From Punica granatum (lineage: Eukaryota > Streptophyta > Magnoliopsida > Myrtales > Lythraceae): 64,000 nucleotides of DNA. The position numbers and the translations under genes are program-made. The notes beneath the pieces were generated by a model. That model had not been told where the DNA came from, did no database searches, and was given only the letters and a program-made list of their open reading frames with translations. Shown one piece after another: positions 13,179 to 23,428 of the stretch. The DNA is taken from contig NW_022204308.1 of the NCBI RefSeq assembly GCF_007655135.1, positions 1 to 64,000 of the forward strand. Direction: 5' to 3'. Position 1 is the stretch's first letter. The number at the start of each line of letters is the position of its first letter.

Positions 13179-14187
13179 GCCTACGCGTTGCTGAGTATGA
13201 GAAATTATTTAATTTATTTAATTATCAATTACTTTTTAGAGAAATTTTAATACATTTGTGAATTGATTTAATGTTTCACTTTAAAATTTATAATGTTTAT
13301 TTACTGTTTTTAATATAATATTAAATGTAATAATTTTTTTAAATAAAAAATAAGAAATAATAAAGCATTAAATGAGAATTATAAAAATAGTGCTCCCACG
13401 TATTAAATAGTAATTTTGACATTAGTTTAAAATAGGTAATAAGTTAAATATTATAGGAATGAAAATTTCAATTGCTATAATCTGATCATACAAAAAAATG
13501 GTATGGAAAATAATATCCATAATATTGTTTTATTATGAAAGAAAAAATTATCTAATATAATTAAAAAATCAAATTGCAATTACAAGAATAAGTAATTTGA
13601 TTTGTATGAGATTATTATTGTTAATTATAAAACATTACAAAAAGAACTTATGTTTTAGAAAATGTATATTATACACACGATGTGAATTAAAAAATATAAG
13701 AGAAATAGTTATAATTTAAAGTTAAATTTAAATACATACGAGCATATCGATCGTGAGAGAAACATCTTGAGGTATTGTGTAAAGAGAAATAATAGTAGAA
13801 AGAAAATAGTCTAGAAGATGAAGTTTCTCGTACTCTATTTATGGGACATATTGTACATTGAAGTTAAAAATGCATTTCATATTTCGAGAAAAAACTTTGA
13901 AATTATTGAGAGAATTTTAAAATTTTCAAAAAAGTATATCCAATTATATCCCTAAATACGAATAATGTAAATGAATATCTAAAATTCGTTGAACCGAACA
14001 TACAAGAACTTGCACAATTCATTTAATTTAAATTAATAGATACATGAATCTATTTCTACAATAGATGGGTACATGAATCTTTTTATTAAAAATTTAATTT
14101 TTTCTTAACAGATTAAGAGGCAAGTAACCACAAGTTAAGAGTTTGTAAAAGGCAACGTGCTTATTGATTTTTATATATTATAATAGA
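13179..14187 (-). mobile_element. Helitron-like segment, S3
   Basis: About 1.0 kb between ACAAGGATTATGCC and TATAATAGA. The hairpin is degraded to CCTACGCGTTGCTGAG. It is non-coding and is assigned by similarity to the S2 and S4 copies. Confidence 0.35.
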
Positions 14188-14430
14188 AAGTTGTTTTCAC
14201 TCAATAAAAGTTTCTGGTTTTATACTTTATTAATGAAAAGAAAATCACATTTGTATGAGCACCATTCCAGTCGAATAGCAAGTAGATGACTGGCGACCAT
14301 ATAATATTTATATATATGGTTGTTCCATGCTTCGCATACCCAATATTAAGTGGATAGAGTTGTATATCGGATTCATTTGACTTATATCATCACTAATTTG
14401 ACCATGGATACTACAAATCATATCCACTAA

Positions 14431-14764
14431 AAAGATACGAAGAAAAAATTGGCTTTATCAGCTCTCGGGATAAAGTATATGATTTTCGAATTCTTGTTTG
14501 AGGCATCCCAATCCCAGACAATATTTCCTTATTCTGGATTCCTTGTTTCATACTTGCCGACCTAAAGTGTTATTCTCTGGGTGCCATTTCCTTTACTAGA
14601 GAAAGCAACTCTCTATTTTCATGTATTTTATATTATTTTCTTAAAATAATAAATATTTATTTATTTTATAATTAAACATGCGGTCCGACCCATTGAACCC
14701 TCAGTTGAACCCAATAACCCATAGCTCGGCCGGTTCGATGTCCAGTCCGATTCTGATAACATTG
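14431..14764. other. Unclassified interspersed-repeat fragment between S3 and S4
   Basis: Unrelated sequence joins the truncated S3 A block to a point inside S4. Its right part (CGGTCCGACCCATTGAACCC ... CTCGGCCGGTTCGATGTCC) has the GC-rich wording of a dispersed plant repeat end. No target duplication or coding sequence is evident. The duplicate is at 51393-51725. Confidence 0.5.
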
Positions 14765-15046
14765 TCTAAAACTGTTAAAATCAAAACTAATGCTTAAAGT
14801 AGGGAATAAGTAAAAATGGGAAATCAATCACGTTTATGACTGCTAAAAAATTGCAACAATCATTGTTTTGAAATATTTCATGAAGCTTTAGTGAAAGTAT
14901 ATATCATATAATCATGCATATTATTTAATTTAAAAATAATTTTAGTAATAAACCTAATGTTAAGTTATCCAATCAGTCTTTTAGTTACATTTACATGTTA
15001 ATGCCCGTGCAAGGTGTAAACTACCAACAGCTTTGTTATAGAAAAA

Positions 15047-16362
15047 CTAGGATTATGTCTGTGCACTGTGCGGGTTTTAGACATTATTTAATTTATTTAA
15101 TTTTTAATTACTTTTTAGATAACTTTTAATACATTTCTGAATTTATTTAATGTTTTACTTTAAAATTTATAATGTTTATTTACATTTTTTAATATAATTT
15201 TAAATGTTATAATTTTTTAAATATAAAAAATAAAAAATAATAAAGCATTAATTGAGAATTAAAAAAATAGAGCTCTCACATATTACATAGTGTTTTTTAA
15301 ATAATTTTGACATTTGTTTAAAATAGATAATAAGTCAAATAGTATAGGAATGAAAATTTTAATTGCAATAATCTAATCATACAAAAAATGGTATGAAAAA
15401 TAATATACATAATATTGTTTGATTATGAAAGAAAAAAATGATCTAATATAATTAAGAAAAATTAAATTGCAATCATAATAATAAGTAATTCGATTCATCT
15501 GAGATTATTATTGTTAATTATAAAATATTACAAAAAGAACTTATGTTATAGAAAATGTATATTATACACACGATGAGAATTAAAAAATATAAGAGAAATA
15601 GTTATAATTTAAACTTAAATTTAAAATACATAAGAGTATATCGATCGTGAGAGAAACATCTCGAGATATGGTGTAAAGAGAAATAACAGTAGAAAGAAAA
15701 TAGTCTAGAAAATGAAGTTTCCCATACTCTATTTATAGGACATATTGTACATTGAAGTTAAAAATGCATTTCATATTTCGAGAAAAACTTTTAAGTTATT
15801 TAGAGAATTTTTAACTTTTCAAAAAAGAATATCTAGTTATATCCCTAAATACGAATAATGTAAATGAACATTTAAAATTCGTTGAACCAAATATACAAGA
15901 ACTTGCAAAATTCATTTAATTTAAATTAACAAATACATGAATCTATTTCTGCAATAGATGGGTACATGAATCTTTTTATTAAAAATTTAGATTGTGTTTA
16001 GTTTTAGAGTTGAGTATTAGTTCTATTTGGTTTGTAATGATTATGTTGTTGAATTATGAGAAAAAGTCTGAAAAAGTAATGGATAGTTGAGAGAAATAAT
16101 AATTGTGTTGTTGAATTGTGGAAAAAGTAATGAATAGTTGAGAGAATTTAGTATTAAAAATTGAATTGAATGATTAAAAAAATGAAAAAATAATAATTGT
16201 ATTGTTGAATTGAAGATAAATTGAGTTAAGTGGAGTAGAGTTAAAAAATTTTGTAAAACCAAACGAGCCCTTAATTTTCTAAACAGACCAAGAGGCAAGT
16301 AACCACAAGTTAAGGGTTTATAAAAGGTAATGTGCTTTTTTATTTTTATATATTATTATCGA
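15047..16362 (-). mobile_element. Best Helitron-like candidate, S4 (with MITE inside)
   Basis: On the minus strand the right-hand terminus reads AAACCCGCAC..GTGCACAGACATAATCCTAG followed by T: a hairpin-like GC stretch about 10 nt before CTAG, then the host T. This matches the Helitron 3'-end pattern. The 5' end would be TCGATAATAATATA at 16362. The length without the MITE (15990-16270) is about 1.03 kb. No transposase coding is present. Confidence 0.45.
15990..16270. mobile_element. Tourist-like (PIF/Harbinger-type) MITE
   Basis: The 281-bp insertion is flanked by TTA (15987-15989 and 16271-16273). The empty site is seen in the other S-units (ATTAAAAATTTAATTTT). Terminal inverted repeats are degenerate: GATTGTGTTTAGTTTTA on the left and, reversed, GGGCTCGTTTGGTTTTA on the right. 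The interior holds repeated blocks of GTTGTTGAATT..GAAAAAGTAATG.ATAGTTGAGAG, an internal tandem expansion. Non-coding. Confidence 0.8.
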
Positions 16363-16954
16363 AAGGTGATTTCACTCTACAAAAGTTTTGGTTATATACT
16401 TTATTAATGAAAAGAAAGTCACATTTGTATGAGCACCATTCTAGTCGAATAGCAAGTAGATGACTGATGACCATATAATATTCATATATATGCTTGTTCC
16501 ATGCTTTGCATACCAAATATTAAGTGAATAGAGTTGTATATCAGTTTCACCTGACTTATATCTTCACTAATTTGATGTGCTCAGGAGACACGATGGATAC
16601 CGCAAATCATATCCACCATGGTCTTGTTTGGCACGAAAGTGAAGGAAATGCAGTATATACGCATATAAAATATGTGGAATTTTGCGTTGCGATACATTTT
16701 ACAGATAATTTCTATTCCTTCATGCCATATATGACCTATATCTGTACTTTAAATGTGCTGTTAATAATTTTAAGTTTTTTTTTCCCATTATAAAGGAGGT
16801 ATACAAGTATAGTATAATGAAATAGAATTCCTAATAGCTAATAAATGAATACGGGTAGTCCCATCATGACTATCACATGTTGAACCTATTGGTTATCAGG
16901 CTAGAACTTACGCCACTGTACTATGCCATTTTTATTAATTTTAGCTTTTCTTTA

Positions 16955-17215
16955 TCCTGATCAAGAGGCTCAAAGAGAATATATTGAGGTATTGACACGG
17001 TCGAGGGAAGGAAAACCGAAGAGCTGGTAGGGGAAACTTAGAGAATCTCCTAAAAATGGGCGGGTAGATACAGTGAACCTGTTGGAACACGCCGATCAAC
17101 GATCAAAGCCCTAAGGAGCCAATCGTGAGCCTAGCCGCGATGGAGAATCTAATGGACGAGCTCAACCAGCACCTTGCTGAACGGGGCTGCTGCGCCTTCT
17201 CCTCATTGACAACCT
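16955..17215 (+). pseudogene. Highly diverged copy of the repeated gene fragment, S4
   Basis: This is homologous to the right arm of the hairpins (GAGGCTCAAAGAGAATATAT; GGAACACGCCGATCAACGAT; GACGAGCTCAACCAGCACCT) but clearly older. The reading YIEVLTRSRE is closer to the minus-strand arms of other units (YIEVLKRLK), so it may retain ancestral coding lost from the right arms. Several stops interrupt it. No inverted partner is adjacent. Confidence 0.6.
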
Positions 17216-17245
17216 CCAATGCTGTTGGGGCCTACTGCGAGCTTT

Positions 17246-17716
17246 AATGACAATCGTGTGACAAGCATACCTGAGTTTCATGGGAGTGATTCTTTAAGAA
17301 AAAGAGGCATCGATTAAGAAGCACCTTAACCAAATAAGGTTGGTGTGACCAATCCCCTCCCCTTTTTCTGTTGATCTTTTCCCAATTTACTGCCAAAAAT
17401 CCCCTTCTCGCACTCCCAATGCTCAGACTCCAGAAAGAGACGTTCAATTAATCTAATGAACTCCTCGTAAACTATATATGTTCAATCTGAAGCATGACAA
17501 CATTGTTGATTTAACATTTTCAGAATTGTATGGTGGTCTCATTGATTCAAATTTCGGCAAGTTCAATTCAACACGGTTGAAACAATGAAGTGATGGGTCA
17601 ATAGTGATAATAGAATGTTTAAGTTTTTGGATGATCAACTTCGTGAAGTTTTCTAGGATGATCAAGAAAACAATTGATCACTGGAATATTACGTGTTAGA
17701 AATCAACTGATCCTCA
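17246..17716. other. Intergenic segment left of the gypsy element
   Basis: No gene recognised. The part 17236-17420 (GCGAGCTTTAATGACAATCG, GATCTTTTCCCAATTTA, GCCAAAAATCCCCTTCT) is paralogous to the right flank of the gypsy element from about 31545, which shows that the target lay between two tandem copies of this sequence. Confidence 0.6.
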
Positions 17717-17721
17717 ATAAC

Positions 17722-18164
17722 TGATGCGGTAGAAGACCTGGCAAGTCGGTACCTGGAGAAAAATAGGTTCTGACGACCCTATTTCGAAGGAAACGGCCTC
17801 CGGAGCAAAACTCACATTGTGAGTTTTCGATATTTAAGGCAAATTCCATCGTTTAGTTCCTCAAACAGGCAATTTATGTTAATTAGGGTGTTTTTGCAAT
17901 TTTTGAAAAGTTTAGTTCTTTTATGCAATTTAGGTTTATTAATACCTATTTAAGCTTTCTGTAAGCCTTAGGGCAAGGGGAGTCGTCTTTTCAGATTATC
18001 AATAAAATTCAGAGCTTTCTTGCTTTGTCCAATCTCGAATCGATTCGAGTTTGATGCCTATTTCCTGGTATTCGTAGAATCAACAGGTATAGAAGGTTGT
18101 AGTTCCGGTATTCGTGCGCGAATCAACGGGTCTGTGACGGTTACTCGCGTCGTACGCTGCGTCA
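17722..18164 (+). repeat. Gypsy 5' LTR
   Basis: 443 bp, TGATGCGG...GCTGCGTCA. It contains TATTTAAG-type AT boxes and AATAAAATTCAGAG, which could serve as a poly(A) signal. It matches the 3' LTR over its whole length. Confidence 0.95.
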
Positions 18165-18166
18165 GT

Positions 18167-18178
18167 TGGTATCAGAGC
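18167..18178 (+). other. Gypsy primer binding site (tRNA-iMet)
   Basis: TGGTATCAGAGC starts 2 bp after the LTR. It is complementary to the 3' end of plant initiator tRNA-Met and is used to prime minus-strand DNA synthesis. Confidence 0.95.
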
Positions 18179-18200
18179 TGCGTTCGTTCTTGGATCAACG

Positions 18201-19247
18201 ATGCCGCCCAGGAGGAGGGATCGTGTGGAAGATGTTTATGACCGTGATAATCTGCGACATCTAGAGCAGAGGCTGGATCAACTGGATCAGAGGAATCAGG
18301 AGAGGGATCAGAGGCTGGATCGTATGGTGGAGCAGCTAACACAACAGATGGCTGCACTTATGGAGAGTCAGAATCGGAGAAACCCTAATTCGAATTCTGA
18401 CCTTGATCGAGAGGAAACTGAAGCGGAGTCGGAAAGGGAGAATTTTTTCGCTGATGTTCCACGAAGACAGCAAAGGGGCCCAATCGAGGAAGACAGGCAG
18501 CGATGGGAGACGGGCATTCGGACCGATATTCCCGAATTCCAAGGGGGTTTGCAGCCAGAAGAGTTTCTAGATTGGCTGGCAATGGTAGAAGAGGTTTTGG
18601 AGTTCAAGGGGGTACCTGAGATCAAGCGGGTACAGCTTGTGGCGACTCGGTTACGTGGTAGGGCGTCAGCGTGGTGGCAACAGGTGAAGCTTACCCGTGG
18701 TAGGATGGGCAAACCGAAGATCACGTCATGGGAAAAGATGAAGAAAAAGATGAGGGCTACCTTTCTGCCCTATAATTTTCAGAGGATCATGTACCAATGC
18801 CTGTAGAACTTGAGGCAGGGCAGTAGATCGGTGGATGATTACACCAATGAGTTCTACCAGTTGGTTGCTCGTAATGAGCTTTAGGAAACCGAGGATCAGC
18901 TGGTGGGGAGATATATTGGCGGGCTGAGAGTGCAGCTACAGAACACGATTAATTTGTTCGACCCTATTAACGTGTCTTCCGCCCATCAGAGGGCCCTGAT
19001 TATCGAAAGACAGCAGAAGCGAGCGAGCAGCAGGGCGTTCGGTGGAGGTGTTGCCGTTGCAGGAACCGGTGGAGCTGTCCGAGCTGGCGGTAGTAGTGCT
19101 GTTCTTGGGCGTCCGATGAGGCCTGCCAACATTGGGCCGAGCAATAGCGGGCTGAGCAGTAGCGGTGCGAAGTGCTTCAAGTGTGGAGAGCCCGGGCATC
19201 GGCAATCTGAGTGCAGAAAAGGGGAAAAAAAGGGCGATTTTTATTGA
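18201..19247 (+). pseudogene. gag: Gypsy gag (capsid/nucleocapsid), broken
   Basis: ATG at 18201 follows the primer site closely. The N-terminal part is charged and coiled-coil-like (residues about 10-55). The retrotransposon gag core follows (about 110-200), with the typical LRG.A..WW motif. TAG at 18804 and a second TAG at 18882 interrupt it. The second is CAG in the duplicate (55844), so it arose after the 37-kb duplication. A CX2CX4HX4C zinc knuckle lies at 19173-19214. The frame then ends at 19247 because the protease continues in another frame. Gag would form the virus-like particle in the cytoplasm; this copy cannot. Confidence 0.9.
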
Positions 19248-19857
19248 AGAGGAATTGTTTGATGACGCAGTTTATGTAGCTGGAGGTGATGGAGAGGTCG
19301 AGTTTGACGAGGAGGAAGAAATTGTGACTGGAGATGGAGTGCCCAATCAGGTGGTAAGAAGGTCTTGTATGACCCCGAGAGCTGTGGATGAAGACTGGCT
19401 GCGTAACAACATCTTCCAGTCCACCTGCACCATCGGAAATAAAGTCTGTCGTTTCATGATAGACTCGGGCAGCTGCGAGAACATCGTATCTGCTGAGGCC
19501 GTGCAGAAGTTGAGCCTGCGAAGTGAGCCACATCCCAAACTGTATAAGCTGGCATGGCTGAAGAAAAAAGGTGAAGTGAGTGTGTTGAAGCACGCGTTGG
19601 TTACTTTCTTTATTGGCCCTCGGTATAGGGACTCTGTGTGGTGTGATGTTGTCATGATGGATGCGTGTCACTTGTTGTTGGGAAGGCCCTGGCAGTTTGA
19701 TAGGAGCGTGAGCCATGATGGACGGACCAATAAATACAGCTTCACGCATAAGGGATTAAAGATTGTGCCGGTACCAAACAGAGGGAGGGACGCTATTGAG
19801 CCCGAACCTGCGAATCCGGTTACCGCAACCAACTTGCTGTCCCTTGCCCGATTTTAG
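19216..19857 (+). pseudogene. Gypsy protease region, frame-shifted from gag
   Basis: The frame is open from upstream of 19216 to TAG at 19855. It holds an acidic linker, then VRRSC.TPRA, then the aspartic protease site MIDSGSCENIVS (DSG; the catalytic Asp is at about 19462), then the conserved MDACHLLLGRPWQFDR and a D.RTN.Y.F stretch. The retropepsin-like protease processes Gag-Pol. The frame differs from the zinc knuckle by one base, so an indel separates them. The 3' end carries one more G than copy 2 (near 19767). Confidence 0.88.
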
Positions 19858-20928
19858 GAGGAGTTGCATGATGCAGAGTATATGTTTGCTCTTGTGGGCA
19901 GGGAGGTTGTGGAGGACGGTCTTACGTCTTGTGAGTCCTTACCGATCTTGAAAGAATTTCAGGATGTCTTTCCTGAGGAGCTGCCAAATGGTCTACCACC
20001 CTTGTGGGACATCCAACACCATATCGACTTGCAACCTGTTGCGGCCCTTCCAAACAGACCACACTACAGGATGAGCCCGGCTGAACATGAAGAGTTAAGG
20101 AGACAGGTGGAGGAGCTGATATCGAAAGGGTTTATTCGGGAGAGTATGAGCCCGTGTGCTGTCCCGGCACTTCTAGTGCCTAAGAAGGATGGATCATGGC
20201 GTATGTGTGTAGACAGTCGAGCCATCAATAAGATAACGGTTAGGTATCGTTTTCCCATTCCTCGCTTGGATGATTTGCTTGACCAGCTGAGTGGTGCCAG
20301 GATTTTTATGAAGCTGGACTTGAAGAGCAGATATCACTAGATTCGGATTCGTCTTGGAGATGAATGGAAGACCGCATTCAAGGCTAAGGAGGGGTTATAT
20401 GAATGGTTGGTAATGCCATTTGGGTTGTCGAATGCACCGAGCACGTTCATGAGAGTGATGAACCAGATTATGCGGCCTTTCATTGGTCGGTGTGTGGTTG
20501 TGTATTTTGATGACATCTTGATCTACAGTGTCGACCCCGAGCAACACCTGGCCCACTTGCGTGAAGTCCTCTCTGTTCTTCGACGCGAGAAACTATATGC
20601 GGCGTTGAAGAAATGTGTTTTTATGAGGTCAGAAGTTCTTTTTCTTGGTTATGTTGTTGCTGCTGATGGTTTGAGGGTTGACTCATCTAAGGTCGAGGCA
20701 GTCAGGCAGTGGCCTAGACCAATGAGCATTACTGAAGTCAGGAGTTTCCATGGGTTAGCCTCCTTCTACAGGCGGTTTATTCCTCATTTCAGCAGTATTA
20801 TGGCTCCCTTAACTGACTGCATGAAGGGAGGCAAATTAGAGTGGACAGAGGGGGCAGAAACGGCATTCCAGAATATTAAGGAGCGTTTCACGACCGCCCT
20901 GATTCTTGTCCTGCCAGATTTTCAATAG
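19858..20928 (+). pseudogene. Gypsy reverse transcriptase, two in-frame TAG stops
   Basis: The entry and finger region begins around the motif [33 protein letters not shown] and the first catalytic aspartate (KLDLKS) follow; the family residue G in LKSGYHQ is R here. TAG at 20338 falls at the Gln position right after the His. The polymerase box YFDDILIYS is intact at 20503-20529, and the thumb/connection follows ([22 protein letters not shown]). A second TAG at 20926 precedes RNase H. Copies 1 and 2 share both stops, so they predate the duplication. Confidence 0.92.
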
Positions 20929-21086
20929 CCCTTTGAGTTGCATTCTGATGCATCGAAGGTGGGAATTGGAGCAGTCTTGAGCCAAAACAGCAGGCCAATT
21001 GCTTCCTTCAGCGAGAAGCTGACGGGGGCGAAAGTGAGATACAACACCTACGACGTGGAATTCTATGTGGTAGTGCAGGCGATTAA
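20929..21086 (+). pseudogene. Gypsy RNase H, N-terminal half (split by copia)
   Basis: It reads PFELHSDASKVGIGAVLSQ (first RNase H Asp), IASFSEKL and YDVEFYVVVQAI, and breaks off at 21086 where the copia LTR begins. The second half resumes at 29005 with KHWRHYL. The last five bases, ATTAA (21082-21086), are the target duplication. Confidence 0.92.
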
Positions 21087-22716
21087 TGTTGGGAATTGGT
21101 GTATGCCCTAGAGGCAATCTATCATCAGTTCTGTAATATGATATCTATTTCATTATAATACGAGGCATTTCCGTTATTGTGTAGATTGCGCTAAATATGA
21201 TTTTACACAATAATGTCCTTGGAATAGTAGGTTCAATAGGCATCAAGTGTGACTTGATTGTAAAATCGTATAATTACCAAACATTATTCCTAAATGTCCA
21301 TAGTCAAAGTATTATCGTTAATTAGGACAACGATAATACGATTAGACTAGTGTGGGTGTTGATTGATGACCAAGTCTCACAGGTCATGGATATGGAGATA
21401 TCAAATCACACCACATGTATACATTAAGAGTAATGTGTATTGGACTGACCCGCCATGAGATTGCTACATGGGTTGTTACGTAACTGTCATTAGCATATCT
21501 CAAAGTGACTATAATGTAATGGTCCTTTGACTTGAGGTCACCATGGATTCCTACATGTAATGTCATATACTTTGATACTGTCAAACGCCACCGTAACAGG
21601 CTGGTTAGAAAGACAGTTATTGGGTATATCACAGAGCATGGAGAGGAATGTGAGTGATTGAGATAGGATTTGTCCCCCCTACGAAACGGGAGCGATATCT
21701 CACGACCACTTGGTGGTTAAGTCTAAAAGTGTATGCATACCCAAATGAGTCGATATAGCGATATCGAGCTCATTTGTTCTGATAAACTTACCCGGTAAAC
21801 CAAGAAAAAGAGATATTGAGCCATACAAGGATGTCATCGACCATGCCTTGGGCTCAATAGTGATAGAGAGGACAAAGGGATTATATTACATGGTAATATA
21901 GGTCACGAGGTTCGTCGAGAAATTAACTTTTCGATTACTTAAGTAACAGTGATGCATTGCTAGATGCCGCTCACTGTTTTTAATATTGAAATAGAGATTT
22001 CGATATTACTATCAACGTAATTGGGAACCTACAGGGTCACACACTACGACTAAATTGACGACATATTTTGAAATAATAAAATCGTCTAATAGAGATTAGA
22101 TGATTTATGGTGCGACTAATTAATCGGATATTTAATGAGATTAAATTTATCGATTAATTAGACTCGATTTATTAGATTAAATGGACCAAATTGATGCACG
22201 ATTAATACGGTGACACATGGCAATTTGGGATCCTTAAATCCCCTGTCCCACATCGGTCAGGAGACTTGAAAGTCTCCCCCCTGATGCTTATATATATGTG
22301 TGCATGTACATGTACATATATATATATACGTGTGCTATATAAATACATATATATGTGATATATATGTATGCATAAGCATATACATACATATGTGTGTACG
22401 TGCATTAATGTGGGGAAATTCAAGTTGAATTGTTCAATTTGAATTAATCCCATTAGTCTTAAAATTTCGGGTGTTGCATCGGTGTTTCTTTCGAGTGTTG
22501 GCCGTTAGCACTGTCGATCACGAAGACTCGTCGACAAAGTCGGTGTGGATACCGGTAGAGGCGTCACGCGTGGTATGCTCGGTCGAAAATTTTAAATATT
22601 CCAGGTGCGCTTTTATTTACTCTTATTCTTCTAGTAGGTCTTGGGATTAGTTTCACGGGTAGGAAATTTTGAATTTCTGTTCCTTTTTCGCTTCCGTAGA
22701 TCCTGTGAAACTAACA
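21087..22716 (+). repeat. Copia 5' LTR
   Basis: 1,630 bp, TGTTGGGAATTGG...CTAACA. It carries the likely promoter zone near 22245-22410. The internal minus-strand frames in it are not genes. Confidence 0.95.
22240..22410 (+). promoter_or_regulatory. Probable copia LTR promoter with alternating TA/TG tracts
   Basis: TCCCACATCGGTCAGGAGA, a wording common in plant LTR promoters, is followed by the small palindrome GAGACTTGAAAGTCTC, then TATATATATG and long alternating purine/pyrimidine tracts with nested ATGTACATGTACAT palindromes up to the transcribed part. The position upstream of R/U5 fits a TATA region. No start site can be proven from sequence. Confidence 0.5.
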
Positions 22717-22718
22717 AT

Positions 22719-22730
22719 TGGTATCAGAGC
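22719..22730 (+). other. Copia primer binding site (tRNA-iMet)
   Basis: TGGTATCAGAGC, 2 bp after the LTR end; complementary to initiator tRNA-Met. Confidence 0.95.
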
Positions 22731-23428
22731 CTAGCTAGTTAGAATCTGAGTAGATAATAGCATAAAATATGATTTTATGCTTAGTACTGGTGTGATTATG
22801 TTTGATATTTGCGGTGCATGACTGTTAGACATGGACTATGTCCTAGTTGTGTTAGTATAATAGTTATACGTGTGGACTATTATGTAATGGTTACATAATA
22901 GTGTATGGTGAGATCGATTAAATGTTAATAAAATCCCTCAAAATATTAAGTCCATATCATTCCACAGTGTAACGCTCGTCAAGACCAAGATCGATGAGTG
23001 TGTAGACCTAACCATCGCAGGATGCCCTCATCTATCCTAGTAAGACGTAGTGTTTACAAGTGGGTCGGACTTAATTGAGCAAGCCTAATAGGATTAGGAG
23101 TTCAGAGGCATGTAGTTGGGCATCGATCTACAAGATAGATTTGAATAAGGAGTTATTCACCCAACTAATCAAGAGTTGCATGTGATGCAATTGGGAAAGT
23201 GAGTTCCCTACCTAAATAGCCAGTTCTGGGTGAATCAGCCCTCGCTGACTCAGAGCTTGGTGAGATATGGATCTTGAACTACTATGAGAATGATATTCTC
23301 TGAATCAATGGTGAGGGTCATTGATTTGATATAAATAGTGGGAGCAATATTTAATAAAGTCCTCATTGAATATTGTTGTGTCATAATACTTATTTTGCAT
23401 ATTTCTGTGGTAGTTACCATGACATACC
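22731..23428 (+). other. Copia untranslated leader
   Basis: About 700 bp without an open frame between the primer site and the gag ATG. The last bases hold a 10-bp direct duplication (CATGACATAC) absent from copy 2, which adds an out-of-frame upstream ATG at 23419. Confidence 0.7.

Larger units (their letters stand above)
10373..14430 (+). repeat. S3: S-unit copy, A block truncated
   Basis: Standard order from GGTTATCAGG at 10373. The A block stops after CAAATCATATCCAC near 14428, where unrelated sequence begins. Its subfamily features (short loop side, VPNLWREL-type right arm) are shared with S6 and S8. Confidence 0.85.
14765..17245 (+). repeat. S4: partial, diverged S-unit
   Basis: It begins mid-unit at TCTAAAACTGTTAAAATC and carries the Helitron-like segment, a MITE and an A block. 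After about 16900 the B block and the inverted left arm are absent. Only a highly diverged right-arm fragment follows. S4 is probably an older array member. Confidence 0.75.

Noticed and set aside
16041..16298. 85-codon minus-strand frame rich in Asn, Leu and Phe
   Set aside because: It lies entirely on the MITE; its open state follows from the element's AT-rich internal repeats.
19177..19749. 190-codon minus-strand frame
   Set aside because: It is the antisense shadow of the gypsy protease region, whose plus-strand motifs are unambiguous.
21384..21632. Minus-strand frame within the copia LTR (also 27678-28121 and 58344-58592)
   Set aside because: It lies wholly in LTR sequence with no recognisable domain and is broken differently in each LTR copy.
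22719..22730. Possible tRNA gene at the TGGTATCAGAGC motifs
   Set aside because: Only the 12-bp primer-complementary stretch is present; there is no cloverleaf sequence around it.
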